DNA of 11,571 bases, from assembly GCA_023424475.1 (NCBI GenBank), contig JAFADX010000176.1, positions 1 through 11,571 of the forward strand, given 5' to 3'. How positions within the stretch are numbered: the first letter of the stretch is position 1; each line of letters starts with the position of its first letter. The stretch comes from Pseudomonadota bacterium. Its GTDB lineage: Bacteria; Pseudomonadota; Alphaproteobacteria; Acetobacterales; Acetobacteraceae. A model generated the notes under the pieces. That model was not told the DNA's origin. It was given only the letters and a program-made list of their open reading frames with translations, and ran no database searches. The translations under genes and the position numbers were made by a program. Shown here in pieces: positions 1-6,403 of this stretch.

Positions 1-10
1 GCCGGTGCCG

Positions 11-28
11 GTTCCGACAGATCGGAAC
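11..28. repeat. Perfect inverted repeat downstream of the NTF2-like gene
   Basis: GTTCCGA (11-17) and TCGGAAC (22-28) form a perfect 7-bp inverted repeat around a 4-base loop. It begins five bases beyond the stop codon of the minus-strand NTF2-like gene. No T-run follows on either strand, so it is not a classical intrinsic terminator. It could be a transcript-end hairpin or a binding site belonging to the gene to the left, outside the window. Confidence 0.5.
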
Positions 29-33
29 ATGCT

Positions 34-432
34 CTAGTCGAGCCGCCGCCAGCCCTCGTAGACCGTCTCCTTCGCGATGCGCCCCTCGCGCATCGCGAAG
101 AGGTGCATCAGCCTGAGTTCCACCCGGCTGCCCACCGGCAGCGGTGCATTCGCGACGCCGTCCCCGGTCAGCCGGAAGCGGGCGATGCAGTCGTCGACCA
201 CATGGTCCTCGGTCGCGAAGCGCGTGCCGGGCACGATCTCGACCTCGGCCATCGATCCGAACATCGCGCGGTAGTTCGCCTCGATCGCCGCCTTGCCCGT
301 CAGCGTCAGGTTTCGCGTCGGCATCTCGAGCACGATGTCGTCCGTGTAGAGATCCATGACCGCGGCAGGATCGCGCGCCTCGTCGCGGATATGGGCGTCG
401 ACCACGGCGAGGTTGCAGGCGATGGGATCCAT
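34..432 (-). CDS. NTF2/SnoaL-like domain protein
   Basis: This 132-residue cytoplasmic protein has the size and pattern of a single-domain SnoaL/NTF2-like cone fold. An N-terminal helix (about residues 8-28) leads into an LYTDDIVLEMP strand (28-38), typical of the family. Next come a GKAAIEANYRAMF helix, then alternating strands ending in HLFAMREGRIAKETVYEG (about 110-127). The superfamily includes ketosteroid isomerase-like enzymes, polyketide cyclases and non-enzymatic binding proteins, so no substrate can be named. The ATG at 430-432 lacks a convincing Shine-Dalgarno sequence (GAAAGA is the nearest purine run). It is divergent from the MarR-family gene across 69 bp of repeats, so it is the likely regulated target. 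No signal peptide or membrane segment is visible. Confidence 0.85.
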   Translation of the reverse strand: MDPIACNLAVVDAHIRDEARDPAAVMDLYTDDIVLEMPTRNLTLTGKAAIEANYRAMFGSMAEVEIVPGTRFATEDHVVDDCIARFRLTGDGVANAPLPVGSRVELRLMHLFAMREGRIAKETVYEGWRRLD

Positions 433-443
433 GGAGGCATCTT

Positions 444-493
444 TCGTCAGTTTGACTGACGATCACTGGACAGACAAACTGACGATCTGTCAA
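444..493. promoter_or_regulatory. Divergent promoter and MarR operator candidate
   Basis: The space between the NTF2-like and MarR genes holds an 11-bp perfect inverted repeat, TCGTCAGTTTG (444-454) and CAAACTGACGA (475-485). Inside it is a shorter palindrome, CGTCAG/CTGACG (445-450 and 456-461). CTGACGATC also occurs twice in direct orientation (456-464 and 479-487). Possible -35 elements lie against these repeats: TTGACT (452-457) on plus, and TTGACA on minus (488-493). Both have 17-bp spacers, but the matching -10 boxes (CAAACT, and TCCAGT on minus) are poor. Repressor bound here would cover both promoters, the usual arrangement for autoregulated MarR proteins. Repeats are seen directly; operator function is inferred. 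Confidence 0.6.
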
Positions 494-501
494 GAAGGCG
501 C

Positions 502-957
502 ATGGACACCCGCCCCGTGACCGAGCGCCGCCGCACCCTCGGCGCCCTCCTCCGCCTGCCCTACGAGGCCCTCCAGAGGGAGGTCTATGGCGGCCTCGCC
601 GCCCGCGGCTTCCCCGAGATCCGCCCCGCCCATTCCGCCGTCTTCCGCCATATCGGGCCGGACGGCGCGCGGCCCACCGCCCTTGCCGACCGGGCGGGAA
701 TGACCAAGCAGTCCATGGCCTATCTGCTGGACGGGCTGGAGGAAGCCGGCCATCTCCGCAGCGCCCCGGACCCCTCGGACGGGCGCGCGCGCATCGTCCG
801 GCTCACCGCCAAGGGCGAACGCGTGCTCGATGCCCTCCTCGCCCTCAGCGCCGAGACCGAGGCCCGCGTGGCGGAACGGATCGGCCGGCGCCGCGCCGCG
901 AAGCTGCGCCGCGCCCTCGAAGAATGGGTGGACGCGATCCAGGCCACGGAGGACTGA
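502..957 (+). CDS. MarR family transcriptional regulator
   Basis: This 151-residue protein has the usual MarR length and layout. N-terminal dimerisation helices (about 10-50) are followed by a winged helix-turn-helix. The segment PTALADRAGMTKQSMAYLLD (58-77) supplies the helix-turn-helix, and DPSDGRARIVRLTAKG (90-105) is the characteristic beta wing with its conserved Asp and Arg residues. C-terminal helices (about 106-148) complete the dimer interface. The ATG at 502 follows an AAGAAGG purine run. Proteins of this family usually repress a divergent gene and themselves, and release DNA on binding a small aromatic or phenolic ligand or on cysteine oxidation. This protein contains no cysteine, so ligand binding is more likely than thiol sensing. 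The ligand cannot be read from sequence. Confidence 0.93.
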   Translation: MDTRPVTERRRTLGALLRLPYEALQREVYGGLAARGFPEIRPAHSAVFRHIGPDGARPTALADRAGMTKQSMAYLLDGLEEAGHLRSAPDPSDGRARIVRLTAKGERVLDALLALSAETEARVAERIGRRRAAKLRRALEEWVDAIQATED

Positions 958-1104
958 GCGCGCGCCGGAAGACCCGCTGCGTCGCTCCAGTCCCGCCCCG
1001 CACGGGGCCAGCCCGGGCGGAGGCGATCGTTCCGCATGCGCCTCGCCCCGGCAGGAAACCTCGGCGGCCCGCGCGCGTTATCCGACAGCCGGCGCACGAC
1101 GCTC

Positions 1105-1136
1105 CGGCATAGCGACGCTGCGGCATAGCGACGCTG
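1105..1136. repeat. 16-bp perfect tandem duplication upstream of the LpxR-like gene
   Basis: CGGCATAGCGACGCTG occurs twice head to tail (1105-1120 and 1121-1136). A degenerate fragment, CACGACGCT, lies just before it. The array sits 27 bp before the start codon of the LpxR-like gene, within the otherwise featureless 205-bp spacer (958-1162). No sigma-70 promoter is recognisable in that spacer. The repeat may be a duplicated binding site or a simple slippage product. Confidence 0.75.
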
Positions 1137-1162
1137 CCGCGCAATGTGGAGACCGCCCCCAC

Positions 1163-2200
1163 ATGAAGACCCGTCCGCCGCCTCGATCCCGCCATCTGCT
1201 GTCGGCACTCGCCGCTTGCGGCGCATGGGCGGCAGGGCCGGCCTTCGCCCAGGCGCCCGGCGCCCCCGCTGCGCCGCCTCCGGACCCCGTCGGAACGCTC
1301 AACCTGTCCATCGAGAACGACGTGCTCGGCGGCACGGACCGCTACTACACGAACGGGCTGCAGATCGCCTGGCGCTCGCCCTCGGCCGACCTGCCGGCCC
1401 CGCTCGCCTGGCTCAACCGGCAGCTCGACTTCCTCCAGGGCCCGGGCGAGCTGCGCTGGGGCCTCGCCTTCGGCCAGTCCATCTACACGCCGGAAGACAC
1501 CGAGCGGCGCAACCCGGACCCGACGGACCGGCCCTATGCCGGATATCTCTACGGCGCGCTGTCCTTGTCGCGCGGGACGGCGACGAGCCTCTCGGTGCTC
1601 GAGATCCAGGCCGGCATCGTCGGGCCGTCGGCGGGCGGGAAGTTCGTGCAGAACGGCTTCCATTCCCTGATCGGCGATGCGCCGGCGCGGGGCTGGGACT
1701 ACCAGCTTTCCGACGAGCCGGTCGCGGCGCTGATCCTCGAACGCAAGTGGCGGGTGCCGCTGGCGGGGGACCAGTCCCTGGGCCTCGAGCTGCTGCCGTC
1801 GGTCAGCGGCAGCGTGGGCAATCTCCAGACCTACGCCGCGGCGGGCGCCATCCTGCGTGTCGGCCGCAACCTCGCGGCCGATTTCGGGCCGCCGCGCATC
1901 CGCCCAGCCCTGGCCGGAAGCGCCTTCTTCCAGCCGCGGGGCGACGATTTCGGCTGGTATGTCTTCGGCGGGGCGGAAGGGCGCGCGGTGGCGCGCGACA
2001 TCTTCCTCGACGGCAATACCTGGGCCGACAGCCGGAGCGTCGATTCACGGCCGCTGGTCGCCGACCTGCAGGCGGGCGTGGCGATCATCTGGCGCGGCGT
2101 GCGCATCGCCTACACGCAGGTGTGGCGGACCGAGGAATTCTACGGCCAGCAGGGCGGGATGCAGCAGTTCGGGTCGCTGAGCGTGTCGTTCAGGTTCTGA
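1163..2200 (+). CDS. LpxR family outer membrane protein (putative lipid A 3'-O-deacylase, DUF2219)
   Basis: The 345-residue product starts at ATG 1163. It begins with a Sec signal peptide: basic start, hydrophobic stretch about 11-27, probable cleavage after AFA near residue 29. A Pro/Ala-rich linker follows. The mature domain opens with SIENDVLGGTDRYYTNG, the hallmark of the LpxR/DUF2219 beta-barrel; the Asn-Asp pair corresponds to active-site residues of Salmonella LpxR. Further family motifs are RPYAGYLYG, QNGFHSLIGD with the expected catalytic His, and GWDYQLSDEP. The C-terminus ends in phenylalanine (LSVSFRF), as expected for a Bam-inserted barrel. LpxR enzymes remove the 3'-acyloxyacyl group from lipid A in the outer leaflet, Ca2+-dependently. 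Many DUF2219 members are untested, so the activity is inferred. The open frame extends upstream to 830, but only this start gives a signal peptide. Confidence 0.88.
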   Translation: MKTRPPPRSRHLLSALAACGAWAAGPAFAQAPGAPAAPPPDPVGTLNLSIENDVLGGTDRYYTNGLQIAWRSPSADLPAPLAWLNRQLDFLQGPGELRWGLAFGQSIYTPEDTERRNPDPTDRPYAGYLYGALSLSRGTATSLSVLEIQAGIVGPSAGGKFVQNGFHSLIGDAPARGWDYQLSDEPVAALILERKWRVPLAGDQSLGLELLPSVSGSVGNLQTYAAAGAILRVGRNLAADFGPPRIRPALAGSAFFQPRGDDFGWYVFGGAEGRAVARDIFLDGNTWADSRSVDSRPLVADLQAGVAIIWRGVRIAYTQVWRTEEFYGQQGGMQQFGSLSVSFRF

Positions 2201-2225
2201 GGACGCGGCACGCGGAAGATGTCGG

Positions 2226-2260
2226 AGGAGGGAACGCCCCCGACTCCCCCCTCCTGCTTT
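2226..2260 (+). terminator. Weak intrinsic-terminator-like hairpin after the LpxR-like gene
   Basis: AGGAGGG (2226-2232) pairs perfectly with CCCTCCT (2249-2255) around a 16-base loop. It is followed by GCTTT, 26 bases after the stop codon. The T-run is only three bases long and the loop is large, so termination strength is doubtful. The rest of the 155-bp spacer between the convergent LpxR-like and tyrA genes shows nothing recognisable. Confidence 0.35.
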
Positions 2261-2355
2261 GATGACCCGGCGGGGCGCTTCGGTGGCGGCCGGTGCCGAT
2301 CGATGCGATCTCGGCGCGCAGGGTCCGGAGTTCCGCCGCGAAGGCTCCTCCCGCG

Positions 2356-3243
2356 CTATGCCTGCTTCCGCTCGATCAGCTCGTGCCGGATCTTCCGTCC
2401 GCGCCGGATGCGGTCCTCGATGAATTCCGCCTGCCCATAGCGCACCGCGCGTCCAAGCGCATGCGCGTCCTCGCTGAACCGCGCCAGCATCTCGAGCAGC
2501 GCCTCGCGGTTGTTGAGGAAGATGTCGCGCCACATGTCGATGTCGCTCGCCGCGATGCGCGTGAAGTCGCGGAAGCCGGACGCGGCGAATTTCAGCACCG
2601 CCTCCTTCGTCTCCTCCGCCAGGTCGTCCGCCGTGCCGCAGATGGTGAAGGCGATCAGGTGCGGCAGGTGCGACACCACGGCGACGATCTTGTCATGCGT
2701 CGCGGGGTCCAGCGTCTCGAGCATCGAGCCGCAGCGCCGCCACATCTCCCGCACCTTCTCGACCGCCGCGGGATCGGACCCGGGCAACGGCGTGACGATG
2801 GTGTAGCGGCCCTCGAACAGCTCCGCGAAGCCGGCGTCCGGCCCGGAATACTCGGTGCCCGCCATCGGATGCGCCGGCACCAGGTGCACACCCCCGGGCA
2901 GCAGCGGCAACAGGTCGCGCACCACGCTGCCCTTGGTCGAGCCCACATCCGTCAGCACGCAGCCCGGCGCGAGATGCGGCGCGATCCGCTGCATCACCGC
3001 CGCATAGGCGCCGACCGGCACGCAGAGCACGACGCAGTCGCAGCCTTCCACGGCCTTGCCGAGGTCGTCCTCGACCACGTCGACGATGCCGAGTTCCCGC
3101 ACGCGGGCCAGCGTCTCCGCCCGGCGCGTCGTCGCGACGACGGTGCGCGCGATGTCGCCGCGCTTCTTCGCCACCCGCGCGATGGACGACCCGATCAGCC
3201 CGATCCCGACCAGGCAGAGCCGGTTGAAGACGGGCTCACCCAT
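2356..3243 (-). CDS. tyrA: Prephenate/arogenate dehydrogenase (TyrA family)
   Basis: This 295-residue enzyme oxidatively decarboxylates prephenate (to 4-hydroxyphenylpyruvate) and/or arogenate (to tyrosine). The N-terminal Rossmann domain shows G-I-G-L-I-G (13-18). The substrate region contains HPMAGTE (125-131), SHLPH (191-195) and SGFRDFTRIAASD (222-234), the conserved TyrA blocks with catalytic His and substrate-binding Arg residues. The helical C-terminal domain runs to the end and there is no ACT domain. After the second beta strand the sequence is ATTRR (37-41), where NAD-dependent members usually have Asp; the two Arg hint at NADP use. The start overlaps the hisC stop by 8 bases, indicating translational coupling. 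Substrate preference cannot be decided from sequence; cyclohexadienyl dehydrogenases are common in alphaproteobacteria. Confidence 0.95.
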   Translation of the reverse strand: MGEPVFNRLCLVGIGLIGSSIARVAKKRGDIARTVVATTRRAETLARVRELGIVDVVEDDLGKAVEGCDCVVLCVPVGAYAAVMQRIAPHLAPGCVLTDVGSTKGSVVRDLLPLLPGGVHLVPAHPMAGTEYSGPDAGFAELFEGRYTIVTPLPGSDPAAVEKVREMWRRCGSMLETLDPATHDKIVAVVSHLPHLIAFTICGTADDLAEETKEAVLKFAASGFRDFTRIAASDIDMWRDIFLNNREALLEMLARFSEDAHALGRAVRYGQAEFIEDRIRRGRKIRHELIERKQA

Positions 3244-4318
3244 GCATGAAGGCCGTCAGCGCGTCGATCACCATGGTGCATTCCTCGGCGGTGCCGATGG
3301 TGATGCGCAGGCACTGCGGCAGCCCGTAGCCGCCCATGGCGCGCACGATCAGCCCGCGCTGCTTCATCGCCTCGTCTGCCGCCTTCGCCTTGGCCGGCGT
3401 GCTGAAATCGGCGAGCACGAAGTTGCCCTCGCTCGGCCAGACCCTGATGCCGGCTGTGGCCAGCGCGGCCGCGACCTTCGCCCGCCATTCCGCATTGTGC
3501 GCGACCGACTGCTCGACCCAGCCCTTCTCGGCCAGTGCCGCGACCCCCGCGGCCATCGCCGCCGCGTTCACGTTGAACGGTCCGCGTACGCGGCCCAGCA
3601 CGTCGACGATCGGTGCCGGCGCATAGGCCCAGCCGAGCCGCATGCCCCCCATGCCGAAGATCTTCGAGAAGGTGCGCGTCATCACGGTCGTGCCGGACGC
3701 ATCCACCAGCTTCGCGCCCGCGTCGTAGTCCGGCCGCGTGACGTATTCGGCATAGGCGCTGTCGAGCACCAGCAGCACGTCGTCGCGCAGGCCCGCGCGC
3801 AGCCGCTCCACCTCCGACTGCGGCAGGATGGACCCGGTCGGGTTGTTCGGGTTGGCGAGGAACATCAGCCGCGTGCGCGGCCCCACCGCGGCGAGCATCC
3901 CGTCCACGTCGGCGGTCAGGTTCTTCTCCGGCACCTTGATGATGCGGCAGCCGGCCCAGCGGCCGGTGATGTCGTACATCATGAAGCCGTGCGCGCTCAT
4001 CACGAGCTCGGTGCCCTCCCCGCCATAGGCGAGGATGAGCAGCGCCAACAGCTCGTCCGACCCGTTGCCCACCACGATCCGCGCGGGATCGAGACCGAAG
4101 CGCGCGCCGATCGCCTCGCGGATCGCCTTGCCGTTGCCGTCCGGGTAGCGATGCGCCTCGGCGGCCATGGCGCGGATCGCCTCGATGGCGCCGGGCGGCG
4201 GGCCGAAGGCGCCTTCGTTGGACGACAGCTTGATGATCCGGTTCACGCCCGGGATCTTCGACTCGCCGCCGACATAGGGCTCGACCGACAGGATCGAGGG
4301 GCGGGGCATCACGCTCAT
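3236..4318 (-). CDS. hisC: Histidinol-phosphate / aromatic aminotransferase (HisC family)
   Basis: This 360-residue fold-type I PLP aminotransferase has the normal HisC length. Visible motifs are LSSNEGAFGPP (31-41), YPDGNGKAIREAI (58-70), NPNNPTG (156-162), VLDSAYAEY (184-192) with the PLP-binding Asp186 and Tyr189, TRTFSKIFGMGGMRLGW (214-230) with the Schiff-base Lys219, and LRITIG near the end with the carboxylate-binding Arg338. The start at 4316-4318 shares ATGA with the stop of the chorismate mutase gene; a second ATG lies at codon 4. It lies between chorismate mutase and tyrA, with no other his genes in view. That suggests it transaminates phenylpyruvate, 4-hydroxyphenylpyruvate or prephenate as well as, or instead of, imidazoleacetol phosphate. 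Dual-function HisC proteins are known, for example in Zymomonas mobilis. Confidence 0.94.
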   Translation of the reverse strand: MSVMPRPSILSVEPYVGGESKIPGVNRIIKLSSNEGAFGPPPGAIEAIRAMAAEAHRYPDGNGKAIREAIGARFGLDPARIVVGNGSDELLALLILAYGGEGTELVMSAHGFMMYDITGRWAGCRIIKVPEKNLTADVDGMLAAVGPRTRLMFLANPNNPTGSILPQSEVERLRAGLRDDVLLVLDSAYAEYVTRPDYDAGAKLVDASGTTVMTRTFSKIFGMGGMRLGWAYAPAPIVDVLGRVRGPFNVNAAAMAAGVAALAEKGWVEQSVAHNAEWRAKVAAALATAGIRVWPSEGNFVLADFSTPAKAKAADEAMKQRGLIVRAMGGYGLPQCLRITIGTAEECTMVIDALTAFMHG

Positions 4319-5160
4319 GCTGCGTCTCCGGGAACCGGCGCGGCATAGGCGCCGAGGATGGTGCGCTGCGGCCAGGGCAGCGCAGCAAGGCGCGGATCCT
4401 CCGCGCGCAGGAATCCGTCGACCTCGACGAGCGCCACCGTCGCCGCCGGCGTGCGTGCGAGGACCAGCGTGGTCGCCTCGAAGCCCGCCGCGGCGAAGCC
4501 CTGCGCGATGCGCGAACGCTGGCCGTCGGCTTCCACCTCCACCGCCAGCAGGCTGCGGTCCGCGCCGCTGGGGTCGGGGGCGACCGGCGCCACCACCAGG
4601 GCCGCGGAATCGGCCGGCGCCGCGGCGATGAAGGGCAGCCGCGCGACCACCTGCAGCCGCGGCACCTCGAGCCGCGTCCACCAGGCCTCTTCCTCCGCCT
4701 CCCCGTCCTGCGGCAGCGGCAGCACGGCGACCGAGGCTTCCCCGCCGGTCACCGCCGCCAGGGCCCGCGCCGGGGTGGGATGCACGCGGATCGGCGTCGC
4801 CGGCCCGAACTGCTCGCGCGCCGCGCGCGCGGCGGCGCCCTGCGCGGCGGGGACATAGGCGGCGACCGAGAAGGCGCCCTGGATGGCGGTGCTCGCCATG
4901 AAGATCTCGCGCCAGATCCGCACCAGCCGTGCCGGCGCGAGCGGCCCCGCATGCCGCGCCAGCAGGCGCCGCAGCACCGCGGCCTCGCGGCCCGCGCGCA
5001 GCGGGATGGCGCTGCCCTTGGCCCGGCTGGCGGCGAGGCGGGCCACCACCTCCGCCCGCCGCATCAGCAGGTCGTGCATGGCGTCGTCGATCGCATCGAT
5101 CTCGGCCCGGAGGGCGTCGATCTCGGCCTCGGCGGGGGCGGGCGGGGGGCTGTCGGGCAT
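4315..5160 (-). CDS. Chorismate mutase (AroQ type) with degenerate PheA-like C-terminal region
   Basis: This 281-residue protein converts chorismate to prephenate. Residues about 12-95 are an AroQ helical domain with the expected active-site set: Arg18, Arg35, Lys48, Arg58-Glu59, Ser90 and Gln94. The rest resembles a bifunctional PheA protein. FSVAAYVPAAQGAAARAA (97-114) and EASVAVLPLP (141-150) match the start and the GVVPIEN strand of the first prephenate dehydratase lobe. SLLAVEVEADGQRSRIAQGF (203-222), a Leu/Arg-Thr-Pro strand and TILGAYAAP (267-275) match the ACT domain. The second dehydratase lobe and the catalytic Thr-Arg-Phe are absent, so dehydratase activity is not expected; the ACT part could bind phenylalanine or tyrosine for feedback control. 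The start at 5160 is preferred over an in-frame ATG at 5199 because a promoter (5171-5199) lies between them. First gene of the CM-hisC-tyrA operon. Confidence 0.86.
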   Translation of the reverse strand: MPDSPPPAPAEAEIDALRAEIDAIDDAMHDLLMRRAEVVARLAASRAKGSAIPLRAGREAAVLRRLLARHAGPLAPARLVRIWREIFMASTAIQGAFSVAAYVPAAQGAAARAAREQFGPATPIRVHPTPARALAAVTGGEASVAVLPLPQDGEAEEEAWWTRLEVPRLQVVARLPFIAAAPADSAALVVAPVAPDPSGADRSLLAVEVEADGQRSRIAQGFAAAGFEATTLVLARTPAATVALVEVDGFLRAEDPRLAALPWPQRTILGAYAAPVPGDAA

Positions 5161-5170
5161 GGGAAGCCAT

Positions 5171-5199
5171 GCAATAGACGGCGCCGCCCCCCGCGCCAA
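5171..5199 (-). promoter_or_regulatory. Sigma-70-type promoter of the chorismate mutase operon
   Basis: On the minus strand, TTGGCG (5194-5199) and TATTGC (5171-5176) are separated by exactly 17 bp. The predicted transcription start is near 5164, only a few bases before the ATG at 5160. The message would therefore be nearly leaderless, which fits the absence of a Shine-Dalgarno sequence there. The same -35 and spacing occur in the promoter at 9136-9164. Confidence 0.55.
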
Positions 5200-5234
5200 G
5201 CGTCCGCCCGTTGCGGCCGGCGCGCGGCGGCCCT

Positions 5235-5270
5235 AAGGATCGCCCCCCATGTCCCAGGCGATCGCCCCCT
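5235..5270 (+). promoter_or_regulatory. metX ribosome binding site and flanking direct repeat
   Basis: AAGGA (5235-5239) lies 9 bases before the metX ATG and is a good Shine-Dalgarno match. The 10-base sequence GATCGCCCCC is repeated at 5238-5247 and 5260-5269, exactly 22 bp apart, on either side of the start codon. The second copy lies within a GCGATCGC palindrome (5258-5265). No SAM riboswitch is recognisable in the 88-bp divergent spacer, and no clear plus-strand -10 box is seen. Confidence 0.45.
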
Positions 5271-6403
5271 TCCCGGAGGTCGAGCACCAGCACGCCGTCT
5301 TCCCCGACGGCCTGCCGCTGGATTGCGGCGCCGTGATCCTGCCGCTGACCGTCGCCTACCGCACCTACGGCACGCTCAACGCGGCGAAGACGAATGCGGT
5401 GCTGGTCTGCCATGCGCTGACCGGGGACCAGTACCTGGCCGAGCCCCACCCCGTGACCGGCAAGCCCGGCTGGTGGGAGAGCATCGTCGGCCCCGGCAAG
5501 CCGCTCGACACCGACCGCTACTTCCTGGTCTGCGCCAATGTCCTCGGCGGCTGCATGGGCTCGACCGGCCCGCGTTCCGAGATGACGGATGCCGAAGGCC
5601 GCGGCCTCGGCCGCCCCTGGGGCACCGATTTCCCGCAGGTGACGATCCGCGACATGGTCCGCGCGCAGAAGCGGCTGATGGACCACCTCGGCATCGGGCG
5701 CTGGCTCGCCGTCATCGGCGGGTCGATGGGCGGGATGCAGGTGCTGGAATGGGCCGCGACCTACCCCGGCGCCGTGCTGGCCGCGGCACCGATCGCCTGT
5801 GCCGCGCATCACTCCGCCCAGAACATCGCCTTCCACGAGGTCGGCCGCCAGGCGATCCACGGCGACCCGGACTGGGCGGGCGGACGCTACTGGGAAGACG
5901 GGCGCATCCCGGCGCGCGGCCTCGCGGTCGCGCGCATGGTCGCGCACATCACCTACCTGTCCGAGCAGGCGCTGACGCGCAAGTTCGGCCGCCGCCTGCG
6001 CGGCGCGAGCGCGCTGACCTTCCTCGAGGACGTCTTCGAGGTGGAGAGCTACCTGCGCCACCAGGGCAGCACCTTCGTCCGCCGCTTCGATGCGAATTCC
6101 TACCTGACCATCACGCGAGCGATGGACTTCTTCGACCTGGCGATGGAGCACGAGGGCGACCTCGCCGCGGCCTTCCGCGGCACGGCGACGCGCTTCTTCC
6201 TCGCGAGCTTCAGCAGCGACTGGCTGTTCCCGACCAGCGAAAGCCGCGCCACCGTCCGCGCGCTGAACGCGGCCGGCGCGAGCGTGTCCTTCGTCGAGAT
6301 CGCCTCCGACAAGGGGCACGACGCCTTCCTGCTGGAGGAGCCGGAGTTCCACGCGGCGCTCGGCGGCTTCCTGCGCGGCGCGGCGGAGAAGGCGGGGCTG
6401 TGA
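5249..6403 (+). CDS. metX: Homoserine O-acetyltransferase family (MetX)
   Basis: This 384-residue cytoplasmic alpha/beta-hydrolase acylates L-homoserine, the first committed step of methionine synthesis by direct sulfhydrylation. Family blocks are clear: LTVAYRTYGTLN (33-44), NAVLVCHALTGDQY (49-62), FLVCANVLGGCMGSTGP (92-108) and AVIGGSMGGMQVLEW (154-168), which carries the nucleophile Ser159. The triad is completed by Asp324 in FSSDWLFP and His357 in DKGHDAFL. Length and start agree with the family. Acetyl- versus succinyl-CoA preference in MetX proteins depends on a few residues and cannot be called safely here. It is the first gene of the rightward run and shares a GTGA overlap with the DinB-like gene. 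Confidence 0.96.
   Translation: MSQAIAPFPEVEHQHAVFPDGLPLDCGAVILPLTVAYRTYGTLNAAKTNAVLVCHALTGDQYLAEPHPVTGKPGWWESIVGPGKPLDTDRYFLVCANVLGGCMGSTGPRSEMTDAEGRGLGRPWGTDFPQVTIRDMVRAQKRLMDHLGIGRWLAVIGGSMGGMQVLEWAATYPGAVLAAAPIACAAHHSAQNIAFHEVGRQAIHGDPDWAGGRYWEDGRIPARGLAVARMVAHITYLSEQALTRKFGRRLRGASALTFLEDVFEVESYLRHQGSTFVRRFDANSYLTITRAMDFFDLAMEHEGDLAAAFRGTATRFFLASFSSDWLFPTSESRATVRALNAAGASVSFVEIASDKGHDAFLLEEPEFHAALGGFLRGAAEKAGL

Noticed and set aside
830..1162. N-terminal extension of the LpxR-like open frame
   Set aside because: It overlaps the MarR gene in another frame and would bury the signal peptide that begins at 1163.
2293..4348. Plus-strand frames opposite tyrA and hisC
   Set aside because: His/Arg/Asp-rich composition is the complement of genuine minus-strand coding; no domain seen.
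5161..5248. SAM riboswitch upstream of metX
   Set aside because: The 88-bp spacer is almost pure G/C apart from the promoter and RBS and shows none of the conserved SAM-I or SAM-II core bases I could recognise.
4780..6399. Long plus-strand open frame upstream of the DinB start, in another frame over metX
   Set aside because: Arg/Pro-rich shadow of metX and antisense to the chorismate mutase; only the part from 6400 has a recognisable fold.
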